Below, in pieces: positions 32,585 through 42,131 of a stretch of 64,000 nucleotides of DNA; positions within the stretch are counted from its first letter, which is position 1, and each line of letters starts with the position of its first letter. This DNA comes from Deinococcus taeanensis (GTDB lineage Bacteria; Deinococcota; Deinococci; Deinococcales; Deinococcaceae). Both the position numbers and the translations under genes were made by a program. The stretch is from positions 1,701,001 through 1,765,000 of the forward strand of contig NZ_CP083455.1 in assembly GCF_020229735.1 (NCBI RefSeq), written 5' to 3'. Below the pieces are notes generated by a model. That model did not search any database, was not told the DNA's origin, and worked only from the letters and a program-made list of their open reading frames with translations.

Positions 32585-33256
32585 TTAGTGAGGTGGGTTC
32601 TGCTGCGCGGCCAGTTGCACGTACCCTTCAATCAGGTGAATGATCACGGGGTTGTGGGTGTGCACGCCGTGGGCTTCCCCAACGCCGCCATCGTCGATGA
32701 AGTGGGCCACGAGCGCCGCCTCTCCGTCACGGGCCAGCAGAAAGGCCCGCTGGCCCTGCGCAGCGATGGGCGGCAGGTTCGTCAGGGGCGTGCGGTGCAG
32801 GTCCACGCCCCGCGGGCTGAGGCGCTCCAGGCGGTCGGCGAAACTGGCGTCGCCCGCCATGTACAGACTGTGGCGGGCATTCAGGGTGAGGTCTTCGCAG
32901 AGGCTGCGGATGGCCGCCTCGCCGTACAGGTGGTACACGGCTTCCGGAGCGGGGTCCGGCGCGAGGCGCGACAGGTCACGGTCGAGTGCGCCCAGGCGGT
33001 CGTCAAAGGAGCGGCGTGCGCGGGCAAGGTACTCGCGGGCGCTGAGAGGCGCGTATTCCAGGGGATTCTGACCGACCTTGGCGGCGAGGCCCCGACCTTC
33101 GAGCCGTTCGAGCGTCTCGTAGATTTTGGGCCGGGGAATGCCGGCCTGCCGGGCCACGCGGGCCGGCACGGCGCGGCCGAGGGCCAGCAGGGCGGTATAG
33201 GCACGGGCCTCGTACTCGGTCAGCCCGAGCGCTTGCAGGTGGATCACGGCGCTCAT
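32585..33256 (-). CDS. TrmB-like winged-helix transcriptional regulator
   Basis: The 223-residue protein starts LQALGLTEYEARAYTALLALGRAVPARVARQAGIPRPKIYETLERLEGRGLAAKVGQNPLEYAPLS, a TrmB-type winged helix. An effector-like domain follows (AVYHLYGEAAIRSLCEDLTLNARHSLYMAGDASFADRL). TrmB proteins sense sugars in archaea and some bacteria; the ligand here is unknown. The ATG at 33256 is chosen because it follows a TATGCT box and gives the expected N-terminus. Confidence 0.83.
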   Translation of the reverse strand: MSAVIHLQALGLTEYEARAYTALLALGRAVPARVARQAGIPRPKIYETLERLEGRGLAAKVGQNPLEYAPLSAREYLARARRSFDDRLGALDRDLSRLAPDPAPEAVYHLYGEAAIRSLCEDLTLNARHSLYMAGDASFADRLERLSPRGVDLHRTPLTNLPPIAAQGQRAFLLARDGEAALVAHFIDDGGVGEAHGVHTHNPVIIHLIEGYVQLAAQQNPPH

Positions 33257-33263
33257 CGTGCTC

Positions 33264-33269
33264 AGCATA
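33264..33269 (-). promoter_or_regulatory. -10 box TATGCT of the TrmB-like gene
   Basis: TATGCT ends 7 nt before the ATG at 33256. Confidence 0.5.
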
Positions 33270-33371
33270 CGGGATGAAGTGCCCCCCGCAGTAACAGCTG
33301 GATCGGGAAGGACGAACGGCGGAGCGGGACGTCCCGGGGTCAATCCTGGGAAGGTCGCACGCAGTGTTCGC

Positions 33372-33752
33372 TTAGCGCACCTTTTCCATGAAGGCGGTGA
33401 CTGAATCCATGTACTCGTGCAGGTCCACGCTTTTTTGCAGGTAGGCGGTGGCGCCGAGTTCGCGCGCCAGGGTTTCGTGGGCGTCCTGATGCTGAGCGCT
33501 CATCATGATGACGGGGATGTGCTGCGTGCGGGGCGTGCCGCGCACGGCGCTCAGCACCTCAAAGCCACTCTGACCGAGCAGCTGCTGGTCGAGCAGGATC
33601 AGGTCGGGCAGAACCTGATGTTCTGAGAGGATGTGAAGGGCTTCCGGAACGGAGCCGGCTGTGATGACGTCCACGTCTGGCATGGTGAGTTCAAAGACCT
33701 CACAGGTCAGCAGCAGTTCAGCCGGATGATCATCCACAACAAGAACTGTCAT
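33372..33752 (-). CDS. Single-domain response regulator (CheY-like)
   Basis: This 126-residue receiver domain has the acidic pair in MTVLVVDDHPAELLL, the phospho-acceptor aspartate in LPDLILLDQQLLG, the switch Ser in VIMMSAQHQD, and the Lys in AYLQKSVDLHEY. There is no output domain. The ATG at 33752 starts the domain. An 8-bp inverted repeat lies just upstream. No histidine kinase is adjacent; the nearest is at 46162-47952. Confidence 0.88.
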   Translation of the reverse strand: MTVLVVDDHPAELLLTCEVFELTMPDVDVITAGSVPEALHILSEHQVLPDLILLDQQLLGQSGFEVLSAVRGTPRTQHIPVIMMSAQHQDAHETLARELGATAYLQKSVDLHEYMDSVTAFMEKVR

Positions 33753-34058
33753 ATGCACGTCAGACTCACCCGGCACAGTCTGACAGGGAAAGACCGGTCT
33801 TAAGTACGGAATTTCGGAAGGTGATCCAAAGGAAACATTCAGAAACCGGAGGTGCACCTGACTGGACTTTCAGCAGCTGACAGGGCCTGCACCCTGATGG
33901 GATTGCCTGAAGGTACGCCTGGTACACGCGGCAAGCCGCAGGAACGTGTGCCCTGGCCGGTCAGCCATCCGTGTTGCGGCAGTGTTTGTCTTTCACAGGC
34001 GCTGAGGCTCCCCCCTCTGTGAAAGGCGTTCGGCGGACCGGCGCTTTACACTCCAGGT
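33753..34058. other. Intergenic region between divergent response regulator and peroxiredoxin genes
   Basis: This 306-bp gap holds three things: an 8-bp inverted repeat GTCAGACT/AGTCTGAC (33759-33766, 33777-33784) next to the response regulator start; a 9-bp inverted repeat CTTTCACAG/CTGTGAAAG (33990-33998, 34017-34025); and the peroxiredoxin -10 box. I see no gene in the middle part. Confidence 0.6.
34047..34052 (+). promoter_or_regulatory. -10 box TACACT of the peroxiredoxin gene
   Basis: TACACT ends 6 nt before the ATG at 34059. A 9-bp inverted repeat lies 22 nt further upstream and could be an operator. Confidence 0.55.
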
Positions 34059-34538
34059 ATGTCGCTGACAGTTGGAGACAAGGTCGAGGCGTTCACTGCC
34101 ACCACGGATCAGGGCGCCCGGTACGACTCGGGCCAGGATTCAGGGACGTGGCGCGTGGTGTTCTTCTTCCCCCACGCCGCCGCATCGCACTGCCAGTTGC
34201 AGGCGCGGCGCTATCAGGCCCACCACCCGGAATTCGCGCAGGCCGGGGTGAAGGTTCTTGGCGTGAGCAGCAACACCCGCAAGCAGCAGCTGGTGTTCCG
34301 CGACGTGTGTCAGGTGAGTTTTCCGTTGATCACGGATGAGCAGCACCGCCTGAGCACGCAGTTCGGCGTGCTGGATGACCCTCTCCCGGAGCTGTCGTTC
34401 CGGCCGGCGCGGCGTGAGACGTTCCTGATCGGCCCGGATGATGTGATCGTCCAGCACTGGCAGAACGTGAACCCTGAAACGGATGCCAGTACGGTGCTCG
34501 AAGAGGTCAGGCGGCACCTGGGACAGTCAGGCCGCTAA
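34059..34538 (+). CDS. Peroxiredoxin (AhpC/TSA, Bcp-like)
   Basis: This 159-residue thiol peroxidase reduces peroxides. The probable peroxidatic cysteine is in VVFFFPHAAASHCQLQARRYQ. Typical peroxiredoxins have a PxxxTxxC motif; here a Ser-His pair precedes the Cys and the conserved Thr position is Ala/Ser, which is unusual. VKVLGVSSNTRKQQLVFRDVCQVSFPLITDEQHRLSTQFGV is the standard follow-on block and has a second cysteine that could resolve the disulfide. The end of the fold (RETFLIGPDDVIVQHWQNVNP) is normal. Confidence 0.87.
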   Translation: MSLTVGDKVEAFTATTDQGARYDSGQDSGTWRVVFFFPHAAASHCQLQARRYQAHHPEFAQAGVKVLGVSSNTRKQQLVFRDVCQVSFPLITDEQHRLSTQFGVLDDPLPELSFRPARRETFLIGPDDVIVQHWQNVNPETDASTVLEEVRRHLGQSGR

Positions 34539-34548
34539 CGGGAGCCGC

Positions 34549-36189
34549 TCAGCTTTCCACGCGGGCCCGGCCGCGTTGTTTGGCGTCGTACAGCCGCTCG
34601 TCTGCCTGCCGGAGCAGGGACTGTGGGGTGTGGCCCGGCGCGAAACCCGCGACGCCGCAGCTGACACTCACGCGTGTGTCAGGAGCCAGGGCGTCCCAGT
34701 GCTGGAGGCTCAGAACGGTCAGCAGCCGCTGAGCGACGCTGCAGGCTGTAGCGGGGGGCGTGCCTGGGAGCACCATCACAAATTCCTCTCCGCCGTACCG
34801 GGCGATGAGGTCGCTGCTGCGGCACACGCCGGCCAGACTGCCCGCGACGCCACGCAGGACCTCGTCGCCCACATCATGCCCATAGGCGTCGTTGATGCTT
34901 TTGAAGTGGTCCACGTCGATCATCACCACGGACAGGGCCGCGCCGGTCGTGCTGGCCTCCGCGCACGCCTGCGCGAAGCGGAGTTCGAAGCTGCGGCGGT
35001 TCATCAGCCCGGTCAGGGGGTCTTCGTGCGCCAGCCGGTCGAGTTCAGCGGACTGCACCTGCAGCTGCTCGAGCAGCTGCGCTTTCTCCTCGTGGGCAGC
35101 GCGCAGCAGTTCGTGCGCCTTGCGGCGTTTCTCGACGTCGTAGTGCAGCATCAGGCTGCGCACGCGGTAGTCCACGTCGCGGCTGAGGACTTCGCGTTCC
35201 AGCGCGTGATACTGCCGGTAGTGGGCCAGGGCCTTAACGGCGTCGCCGGTGCTCTCCGCGATTTCTGCGAGCGTCTCGTGCACCTGGTACATGGCCTTGC
35301 GGGCGTTCAGGGCCGTGGCGTCCCGCAGGGTGCCGTCCAGGAGAGCCGCGGCGACGTCCAGCTGCCCGAGCGCCTGATACGCGCGTGCCTGCGCCAGCCG
35401 GACGTCCACGGCGCGCGCGCGGTCGCCCATCCGGCCCGTGACCTTCAGCGCCCGCGTGTATGGAGTCAGGGCGCGGCTGGGTTGGCCGCTGTCGTGGTAG
35501 GTGCGCCCCAGGTTGGCCAGCGCCTCGGCCTCGCAGTGCCCGTCCCGAATCTCACGGGCGAAGCTGATGGCGCGGCGATGCGCCTCAATGGCGCGCGGCA
35601 CCTGCCCGAGTGCCTGGTAGTCCGAGCCGAGGTTGCACAGCGCGGCGGCCTTCACGTCCTGACGCCCCGAACGCTCCGCGAGGTGCAGCGACCGCTCGTG
35701 GTGGGCGAGCGCGCCGGCCGCGTCGCCAAGTTCCAGGGCCACGTTCCCCAGGTTGTTCAGGGCGCTGGCCTGCCCGGCCTCGTCACCGAGTTCCTCGCGG
35801 ATGGTGAGGGTTTCCAGGTAGGATTCCATGGCGGTGGAGTAGTTGCCCAGCGCGAAGAAGATACTGCCAATGTTGTTCAGGCAGTCGGCCTCGCCAGCCG
35901 CGTTGCGCAGCAGCCGGTACTGCTGCCGGCCACGCTGCAGGTGGTCCAGGGCCAGTTCGAACTGCGCGAGCAGATGATGCGCGAGGCCCACGATCCGCAG
36001 GGCGCGGGCCTCAGCGGCCGGCAGATTGCGCTCCTGCGCCTCACTGAGCGCAGCCTGCGCCTCAGCCAGAGCGTCCTGCGGCGCGCTGCCCAGCAGGTCG
36101 TACGCGGCGTGCAGCCGGGCCTGAAGGGCGCTGTCCGGCCCGTCACCCTGCGCGGGCACAAGAGAGAACGTCATGGCGTGGCGGTTCAC
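34549..36189 (-). CDS. TPR-repeat diguanylate cyclase
   Basis: This 546-residue cytosolic protein has N-terminal tetratricopeptide repeats (about residues 30-340, for example GEADCLNNIGSIFFALGNYSTAMESY, ASALNNLGNVALELGDAAGALAHHERSL). A short coiled linker leads to a C-terminal GGDEF domain (about 380-546). The active site is GGEEF near residue 464, and the inhibitory I-site RSSD sits five residues before it. It should make c-di-GMP with product inhibition. The GTG start overlaps the stop of the large sensor gene upstream (GTGA), so the two c-di-GMP enzymes are translated together. Confidence 0.92.
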   Translation of the reverse strand: MNRHAMTFSLVPAQGDGPDSALQARLHAAYDLLGSAPQDALAEAQAALSEAQERNLPAAEARALRIVGLAHHLLAQFELALDHLQRGRQQYRLLRNAAGEADCLNNIGSIFFALGNYSTAMESYLETLTIREELGDEAGQASALNNLGNVALELGDAAGALAHHERSLHLAERSGRQDVKAAALCNLGSDYQALGQVPRAIEAHRRAISFAREIRDGHCEAEALANLGRTYHDSGQPSRALTPYTRALKVTGRMGDRARAVDVRLAQARAYQALGQLDVAAALLDGTLRDATALNARKAMYQVHETLAEIAESTGDAVKALAHYRQYHALEREVLSRDVDYRVRSLMLHYDVEKRRKAHELLRAAHEEKAQLLEQLQVQSAELDRLAHEDPLTGLMNRRSFELRFAQACAEASTTGAALSVVMIDVDHFKSINDAYGHDVGDEVLRGVAGSLAGVCRSSDLIARYGGEEFVMVLPGTPPATACSVAQRLLTVLSLQHWDALAPDTRVSVSCGVAGFAPGHTPQSLLRQADERLYDAKQRGRARVES

Positions 36190-39100
36190 GCGTCACCTCC
36201 GGGTTGTGCCTCACCGGCAGTCAGGACCGCCAGGGCCACCTGTACGACCTGCGGGTCGAACTGCCGGCCCGCCTGCGCCTGGATTTCCTGCAGGGCGTCC
36301 TCGGCCGGCCAGGCGTGTTTGTACGGCCGCTCACTCGTCAGGGCGTCGAAGACGTCCACCACGCTGAAGATGCGGGCGGCCACAGGAATGGCCTCGCCGG
36401 CCAGCCGGTCGGGGTAACCGCCGCCATCCCAGCGTTCGTGGTGGTGCCGCACGACGCCCTTCGCGCCCTGCGGCAGGGTCGGGATGCGGCTCACCAGGGC
36501 GTGCCCGGTCGCCGCGTGGCTCTGCATGACCGTCCACTCCTCCGGGTCAAGGCGCCCGGGTTTGAGCAGGATGGCGTCCGGTACAGCGAGTTTCCCGATG
36601 TCATGCAGGTACGCGCCCACCCGCAGGGTTTCCAGCTGCGTGTCGTCCAGGCCCATGGCGCGCCCCACCGCCAGGGCCAGCCGCACCACGCGTTCGGTAT
36701 GCCCGGCAGTCTCGAAATCCCGGAGTTCCAGGGACAGACCCAGCGCCAGCAGCGCGCCTTCACGGGTGGCTTCCACGTCCGCGATGTGCGCTTGCCGGTC
36801 CAGGGCGTGACCGATCAGTTCCGCGGCGCGCATCAACAGGGGCGCGGCGGCGTCCGGCAGCGCCGGAAGAGGCCGGAACCACAGCAGCGCTACCAGGCCG
36901 GCCCGCTCCCCTCGTTCCATCACCGGGAGTTTCACGGCCGCCTGCAGGCCGGCCTGCACCAGGGCCGGGTGTGCGCCGTCCAGGGTGGCGTAGGTGTGGG
37001 TGGCGCGGTACGGCCCGGCACCGAGCAGACGGCCGGCCGTGACGGCCGGCGCCTCCCCCAGCGGCCCGGTTTCCGGGAAGGTCCCGTCAGCCCAGGTGTC
37101 GTCCGGGTCGGCCGGGACGAACAGGGCCACGTCGGCGTTCAGGAAGGTGCGGCACGCCGTGAGGCACTGCCGGGCGACGGTGGAGGCGTCATCAGCGGCG
37201 CCAGTGAATTCAGACAGCTCGGAGAGCAGGCGCAGTTCCTCCGCCCGGCGGCGCTCCTCGGCCGCCGCATGCACCCGCTCGAACGCCGCGACACCCGCCG
37301 CGGCCAGCGCGCCCAGCAGCCGCCCGTCGAGGTCCGTGAACACTTCCGGCGCGGGCCGCATGGCAAGAATGGCGCTCATGGGCACGCCCGGCGCGGCGGG
37401 CAGAGGCGCGGCGATCAGCGCGCCGCTCAGCAGATGACCGGTGTGGCACACGCGTTCGTCCAGGTCCGTGCGGGCCACGTGAATAACCTGTCCGGTCGTC
37501 ACGGCCTGCCAGGTGATGCCCTGCCCACGCGGCAGCGCCGGGCACGTCTCCTGCTGGAATGTGCCCGACCGGAACAGCAGGTGCAGGGCGTCGTCGTGCG
37601 CTTCGTACTGCGCGAACGCCACGTGCTCGGTGCGCAGCAGCGCCCGCGCTTCCTCGACCAGGACCCGCTCGATGTCCTCCGGGCGGCGCACCGAACCCAG
37701 CGCGGCATTCACCTTCGACAGAACCTCCAGTTCCCGCGTTCGCGCCTGCTCACGGGCACGCCGTTCATGCGTGGCCAGCATCGCCGCGGCCTGCCGGGCG
37801 AACTCCTCAGCGGTGCGCAGTTCCTGCGGACCGAAGGCGTCATGGGCACGCAGGTTATCCAGGTTCAGCAGCGCCACCACCCGCCCGGACACCACCACCG
37901 GGACGGCCACGGTGACCTGCAGGTGATCAAATTCACCCAGCACTTCGAAGGCCTCCAGCACGGCCGGTTGCGCGGCCGGGTCGAAGGTGCTGCGCGCCAG
38001 CTTCGCGATCAGCGCCGCGTCTCTCAGGACCCGCGCTTCCCCGGCCTCCCAGTCCCCGTGCGGCCCGTACCAGTCCTTCATGAGGGGTGCGGCGTGCGCC
38101 GCGCCCAGCAGGGCGTCCGAGTACCCGGTCTGGGCGACCATGACGAACGTGTCTCCTTCAAGCATGTACAGCGACCCGGCTTCCGCGCCCGGGAGGGCCG
38201 CGACGGCCGCGTGCAAAAACGACTGCCAGCCGTCGCGGCCCACGGTGCCGTCCGAGCGGATCAGGGCGGAGGTGGCGCGCGCCGCCTGCCACAGCATGTC
38301 GGTGCTCAGCTGGCCGAGTGTGCCGTCGCCGTTCGTGTCAGCCAAGCCGCGCGTGGCGCGCCGCGCGGTCTTCTCCCGCAGCATCCGCTGGTCCGCGAGG
38401 CGCAGCAGGTCGTTCGCGGCCTGGGCGTCAGCAGGAAAGGCGACGCTGCCCACCGACGCACGCGGCGCGCCGGCCGCCTGCCAGTGCCGGCTGTGCGAGA
38501 CGCGCTCAAGCTGCGCGCGCAGCTCACTGCCTGACCAGTGCCGGCCGGTGAGCAGCACCGTGAACTCGTCACCGCCCAGCCGGAACACCTGGCCGTGCCC
38601 GGCAAACACCTCCTGCAGCGCCGACGCGAAGCACTGCAGCAGGTAATCGCCGTGCTTGCGCCCATCGCGGTCGTTAATGCCCTGCAGGTCATCAAGGTCC
38701 AGCAGCAGCAGGTACAGCGGGGCACCCTGCTCAGCGGCGTCCCGAAGCGCCTCGTCGAGCGCGTCGTCGAATGCCCGCCGGTTCGGCAGGCGGGTGAGGG
38801 CGTCCCGGGCGACCATGTCCTGCAGTTCCGCGGTGCGCTCCTGCACGCGCCGCTCAAGCGTCTCGTTCAGCGACAGCAGCGTTTCTTCCATGTGCCGCCG
38901 GGCAGTGACATTCAGGAATGACACGGCCAGACCGTCCGGTGCAGGTGCGGCGTGCACCTCGTACCACTCGCCGGTCTCGGGCGACTGCGTCTCGCAGCGC
39001 AGCGGACCGCGGCCGGCCGCGACCTGCGTGAGCTGCTGTTCCAGCTCGCTGCCCCGCAGCCAGCTGCACACGTCCCGGACTTCCCGGCCGATCAGGGTGC

Positions 39101-40478
39101 CCGGCGCGAACCCGAGGAGCCGCTCCGCGGTCACATTCGCGTAGGTGAACCGGCCCTGCCGGTCAAGCGCAACGAACGCGCCGGGCAGGCTCTGCAGCAG
39201 GCTGCCGGTCAGGCTGACCTGCCGTTCGAGCTGCTGCTCGAGGTGCCGGTGCTCACTCACGTCCCGGCTGACGCTCACCACGCCCAGCGTTTCCGTCCCC
39301 AGCCGGTACGGATGCTTGCTGGTCATCAGGATGCGCCCGCCGACCGTGCTTTCAAAGGTGTAAGGCTGCCCGGTCATCCGCACCCGCTCATCGGCGGTAC
39401 GAACCTGCGCACTGACAAACGGGTCCAGCAGCGTTTCGTCCGTCTGGCCAAGCACGTCCGGCGCGGAACGATCAAAGAGGACGGTGGTGGCGTGGTTGAT
39501 CATCTGGTAGCGGCCGCCCGCGTCCTTCAGCGTGATGGAGTCGGGAATGCTTTCCAGCACGGCACGCAGTCGCGCCTGACTTTCCTGCAGCGCCTGTTCG
39601 CGCTGCGTCTGCGCCGTGACGTTCTGCACGGTTCCCACGAACGCGGACAGCGTGCCGCAGGGCCGGTATTCCGGCTGGCCCTGGGCCCGCACCCACGCCA
39701 CCTCGCCGCCGGTTGTCACCACGCGGTAGCGGTCGGCGTAAGGCTCGGCGCGCTGCACGGCGGTGGTCAGGGCCGTCATGGCCCGCTCGCGGTCCTGCGG
39801 GTGCAGCAGCGCCGCCCAGTCCGCCAGGGTGCCCGGTAGCGTGTGGGTGTCCAGGCCCAGGTCCTGCGCTTCCCCACTCAGGCGCAGGCGCCCTGTGGCG
39901 GGCGTGAACTCCCAGAACATCGTATCCGCGTTCGCGAGCATCCAGCGCTGCCGCTGCTGCTCGCGCAGCAGAGCTTGGTGCGTGTCGTGCCGCACGAGTT
40001 CATCCGTCAGCAGCTGCGCGAATTCACGCAGGGTGTCCTGTTCGTGCGCCGTGAGTGGAGCGCGGGGCTGCGCGTGAAGCAGACTCAGGCTACCCCGGAT
40101 CTCTCCGCAGGGGCCGGTGAGGGCCGCGGACACGCAGGCGCCCGGCGTGGGCAGCCACGCCTGAAAGCGCGCGTCGGCCCACGTGTCGGGCACGTCAAGC
40201 AGTCCGCCGGACCCGGCCAGGAAGCCCAGCAGCTCCGGGGGCAGGGAGGCCGGTTCGGCCTGACCTGCACCGCCGGGCGCCGCTGTGAACCAGCCCGGCT
40301 CCTCGCCGGCGCGCTGCACCAGCACCGCGCTCTGGAACACCCGGGCGATCAGGCGCGTCAGGCGTTCCGGGGCGCTGTCCGGCCCGGCCGCCGTGGAGAA
40401 GAACTCCACGGGCTGGCCGAGTAGCCGCTGCTCATGGCCGCTCACGAGGGACGTCAGCCGGCCTGGCCCGGCGGGCAC
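36186..40478 (-). CDS. Large soluble sensor with GAF, PAS, GGDEF, GAF and HD-GYP domains
   Basis: This 1430-residue protein combines both c-di-GMP activities. Domain order: GAF-like (about 20-165), PAS (180-290), PAS (300-415), PAS (425-530), a coiled linker, GGDEF (555-715, with RLGGDEF at 635-639 and no upstream RxxD inhibitory site), three GAF-like domains (about 750-900, 925-1060, 1080-1230), then HD-GYP (1240-1420) with HTERV, HDIGK at 1292 and GGGYP near 1352. Both catalytic motifs look intact, so synthesis and hydrolysis may be balanced by six or seven sensor domains. No membrane segment is evident. The start is the GTG at 40478; a GTG at 40445 is an alternative. Confidence 0.92.
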   Translation of the reverse strand: MPAGPGRLTSLVSGHEQRLLGQPVEFFSTAAGPDSAPERLTRLIARVFQSAVLVQRAGEEPGWFTAAPGGAGQAEPASLPPELLGFLAGSGGLLDVPDTWADARFQAWLPTPGACVSAALTGPCGEIRGSLSLLHAQPRAPLTAHEQDTLREFAQLLTDELVRHDTHQALLREQQRQRWMLANADTMFWEFTPATGRLRLSGEAQDLGLDTHTLPGTLADWAALLHPQDRERAMTALTTAVQRAEPYADRYRVVTTGGEVAWVRAQGQPEYRPCGTLSAFVGTVQNVTAQTQREQALQESQARLRAVLESIPDSITLKDAGGRYQMINHATTVLFDRSAPDVLGQTDETLLDPFVSAQVRTADERVRMTGQPYTFESTVGGRILMTSKHPYRLGTETLGVVSVSRDVSEHRHLEQQLERQVSLTGSLLQSLPGAFVALDRQGRFTYANVTAERLLGFAPGTLIGREVRDVCSWLRGSELEQQLTQVAAGRGPLRCETQSPETGEWYEVHAAPAPDGLAVSFLNVTARRHMEETLLSLNETLERRVQERTAELQDMVARDALTRLPNRRAFDDALDEALRDAAEQGAPLYLLLLDLDDLQGINDRDGRKHGDYLLQCFASALQEVFAGHGQVFRLGGDEFTVLLTGRHWSGSELRAQLERVSHSRHWQAAGAPRASVGSVAFPADAQAANDLLRLADQRMLREKTARRATRGLADTNGDGTLGQLSTDMLWQAARATSALIRSDGTVGRDGWQSFLHAAVAALPGAEAGSLYMLEGDTFVMVAQTGYSDALLGAAHAAPLMKDWYGPHGDWEAGEARVLRDAALIAKLARSTFDPAAQPAVLEAFEVLGEFDHLQVTVAVPVVVSGRVVALLNLDNLRAHDAFGPQELRTAEEFARQAAAMLATHERRAREQARTRELEVLSKVNAALGSVRRPEDIERVLVEEARALLRTEHVAFAQYEAHDDALHLLFRSGTFQQETCPALPRGQGITWQAVTTGQVIHVARTDLDERVCHTGHLLSGALIAAPLPAAPGVPMSAILAMRPAPEVFTDLDGRLLGALAAAGVAAFERVHAAAEERRRAEELRLLSELSEFTGAADDASTVARQCLTACRTFLNADVALFVPADPDDTWADGTFPETGPLGEAPAVTAGRLLGAGPYRATHTYATLDGAHPALVQAGLQAAVKLPVMERGERAGLVALLWFRPLPALPDAAAPLLMRAAELIGHALDRQAHIADVEATREGALLALGLSLELRDFETAGHTERVVRLALAVGRAMGLDDTQLETLRVGAYLHDIGKLAVPDAILLKPGRLDPEEWTVMQSHAATGHALVSRIPTLPQGAKGVVRHHHERWDGGGYPDRLAGEAIPVAARIFSVVDVFDALTSERPYKHAWPAEDALQEIQAQAGRQFDPQVVQVALAVLTAGEAQPGGDA

Positions 40479-40651
40479 AGGCGTGAGAGAAGCCGGGCGC
40501 GTCTGGCACGAACAGCGCTCAGGTGGCGGGCGCGCAGATGATCGGTCATTTCACCCACTGTGCCGCAGGAGTCGTCACGGGACTCTTCCACGAGAAAGGC
40601 ATTAACAGCTTTCACGCCCGCCCAGGCCCTCCGGACGCCCGCCCACGCCTC

Positions 40652-41859
40652 TTACCGGCCGGGGTCCGCGGGAGTGGAGGACGGTGCCGGCTGCACCGGC
40701 GGGGCGTGTGCCGCCCAGGCCGGTGCATTCAACGGGGCGGCGGCATGAATCCGGTTGCGCCCCGCTGCTTTCGCAGCGTACAGGGACTCATCGGCCGTGC
40801 GCAGCACTTCCCGCTTCGGGCCGAGGGCCGGCGCCAGCCCGCCGGACACCGTGATCTGCACACCCGGCAGGCCTGCCCGGACGCCCACGTCGCGCGCGAC
40901 GCCCCGGCACACGCGGTTGGCGACCTCCAGGGCTGCGGCCGGTTCACACGGCGCGAGCAACACTGCGAATTCCTCTCCACCCATCCGGTACACGTGGTCG
41001 GTGGGGCGCACCAGTTCCTGCAGAACCTGCGCTGTGACGGCCAGCGTCTGATCCCCGGCGTCGTGGCTGTACGTGTCGTTGATCCGCTTGAAGTGATCCA
41101 GGTCGAGCAGCAGCAGGAAGGCGGGGGGGTGCAGGCCGCTCAGGTCATCGTCAAAACGGCGGCGGTTGAAAGCCCCGGTGAGCGGGTCACGGTACGCGAG
41201 TTCCTCCAGCTGCTCGACGCGCGCCAGGGCCTGCAGGCGCGTGAAGTCCGCGACCTGCCCCGCCCACAGGCCCACTGCGCTGAGCCCGGCGATGCTCAGG
41301 TAGACCGGAAGGGCGTCCAGCGGGGAGCGGCCGGCCAGCATGAACGCGAGGAACGTCGGGAGGCTCGTCAGGCCGAACAGCGCAAACGGCCCCCACCACG
41401 GCCCGGCCCGGCCACCGACCGCGAAGTGCGGCGTCCGGCGCAGCAGGCCGGTGTCCCAGGCGGCCAGCACGGACACGAGGATCAGGCTAAGCACGGCCGG
41501 CCACGCGCCGGGGCCCCCAGCGAAAGCCGGTACAGCGCGACCGGGAGGGCCACGAGCAGGCCCACGAGCGTGCCGTACCGGCGTGCGGCGAGGGCCACCA
41601 TCACGGACCGGAAGTCGAACAGCAGCCCCGGCGCGATCTGTACGGTGTTCAGCAGCAGCAGAAAAGCCACGGCCACGGCCCCCGCGTACCGGATCAGCAG
41701 GCGGGCCGGTGAGTCCGACTGCGGCCGGGCGGTCAGGGTGAGGCTCAACATGAACACCCCGGCCACCAGCAGCGCCATGTTGATGAGGAGTTCGTTGAGC
41801 ATCTGCGGCAGGTTCACACCCCCAGTGTTGACGGCCGCGCCTTTCGGGCGCGTCACCAC
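40652..41859 (-). CDS. Membrane diguanylate cyclase with LytS-type 5TM domain, interrupted by one frameshift
   Basis: The N-terminal half is a 5TM LytS-like sensor (LLINMALLVAGVFMLSLTLT, LLIRYAGAVAVAFLLLLNTVQIAPGLLFDFRSVMVALAARRYG). The C-terminal half is a GGDEF domain with YRDPLTGAFNRRRFDDDL, active site MGGEEF and I-site RPTD five residues before it. The two halves are in different frames. Adding one G to the five-G run at 41514-41518 (C run on the plus strand) joins VALYRLSLG to GPGAWPAVLSLILV without a break. As sequenced the gene would be dead. The true start may be the GTG at 41859 or 41817, or the ATG at 41802. Confidence 0.85.
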
Positions 41860-42131
41860 ACCCGCAGGTGAAGACCACCACCCTACCCGGAAGCCAATGT
41901 CCCTTCAGGCTGAACTCCGGGCCTCAGGCACGTGCAGTGCCGCAGGAGGACCCAATTCGCGGCAGCCGTTTCGCGGGGCGACAAGCGCCATTGAAGGGAC
42001 GTGAGGCACGAACGGCGCCCTTCCTCCTCGCAGGGGGCGCGTTACCCAGCTGCGCGGGTCAGTACACCGTTTGAACGCCCTGATCGGCTCAGCACCCGCC
42101 CTGCCGGGCAGCGGGAAGCGGCGGGATCGCG

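Noticed and set aside
41868..42074. Short open frame between the GGDEF and response-regulator genes
   Set aside because: No ribosome-binding site, -10 box or family features; composition looks non-coding.
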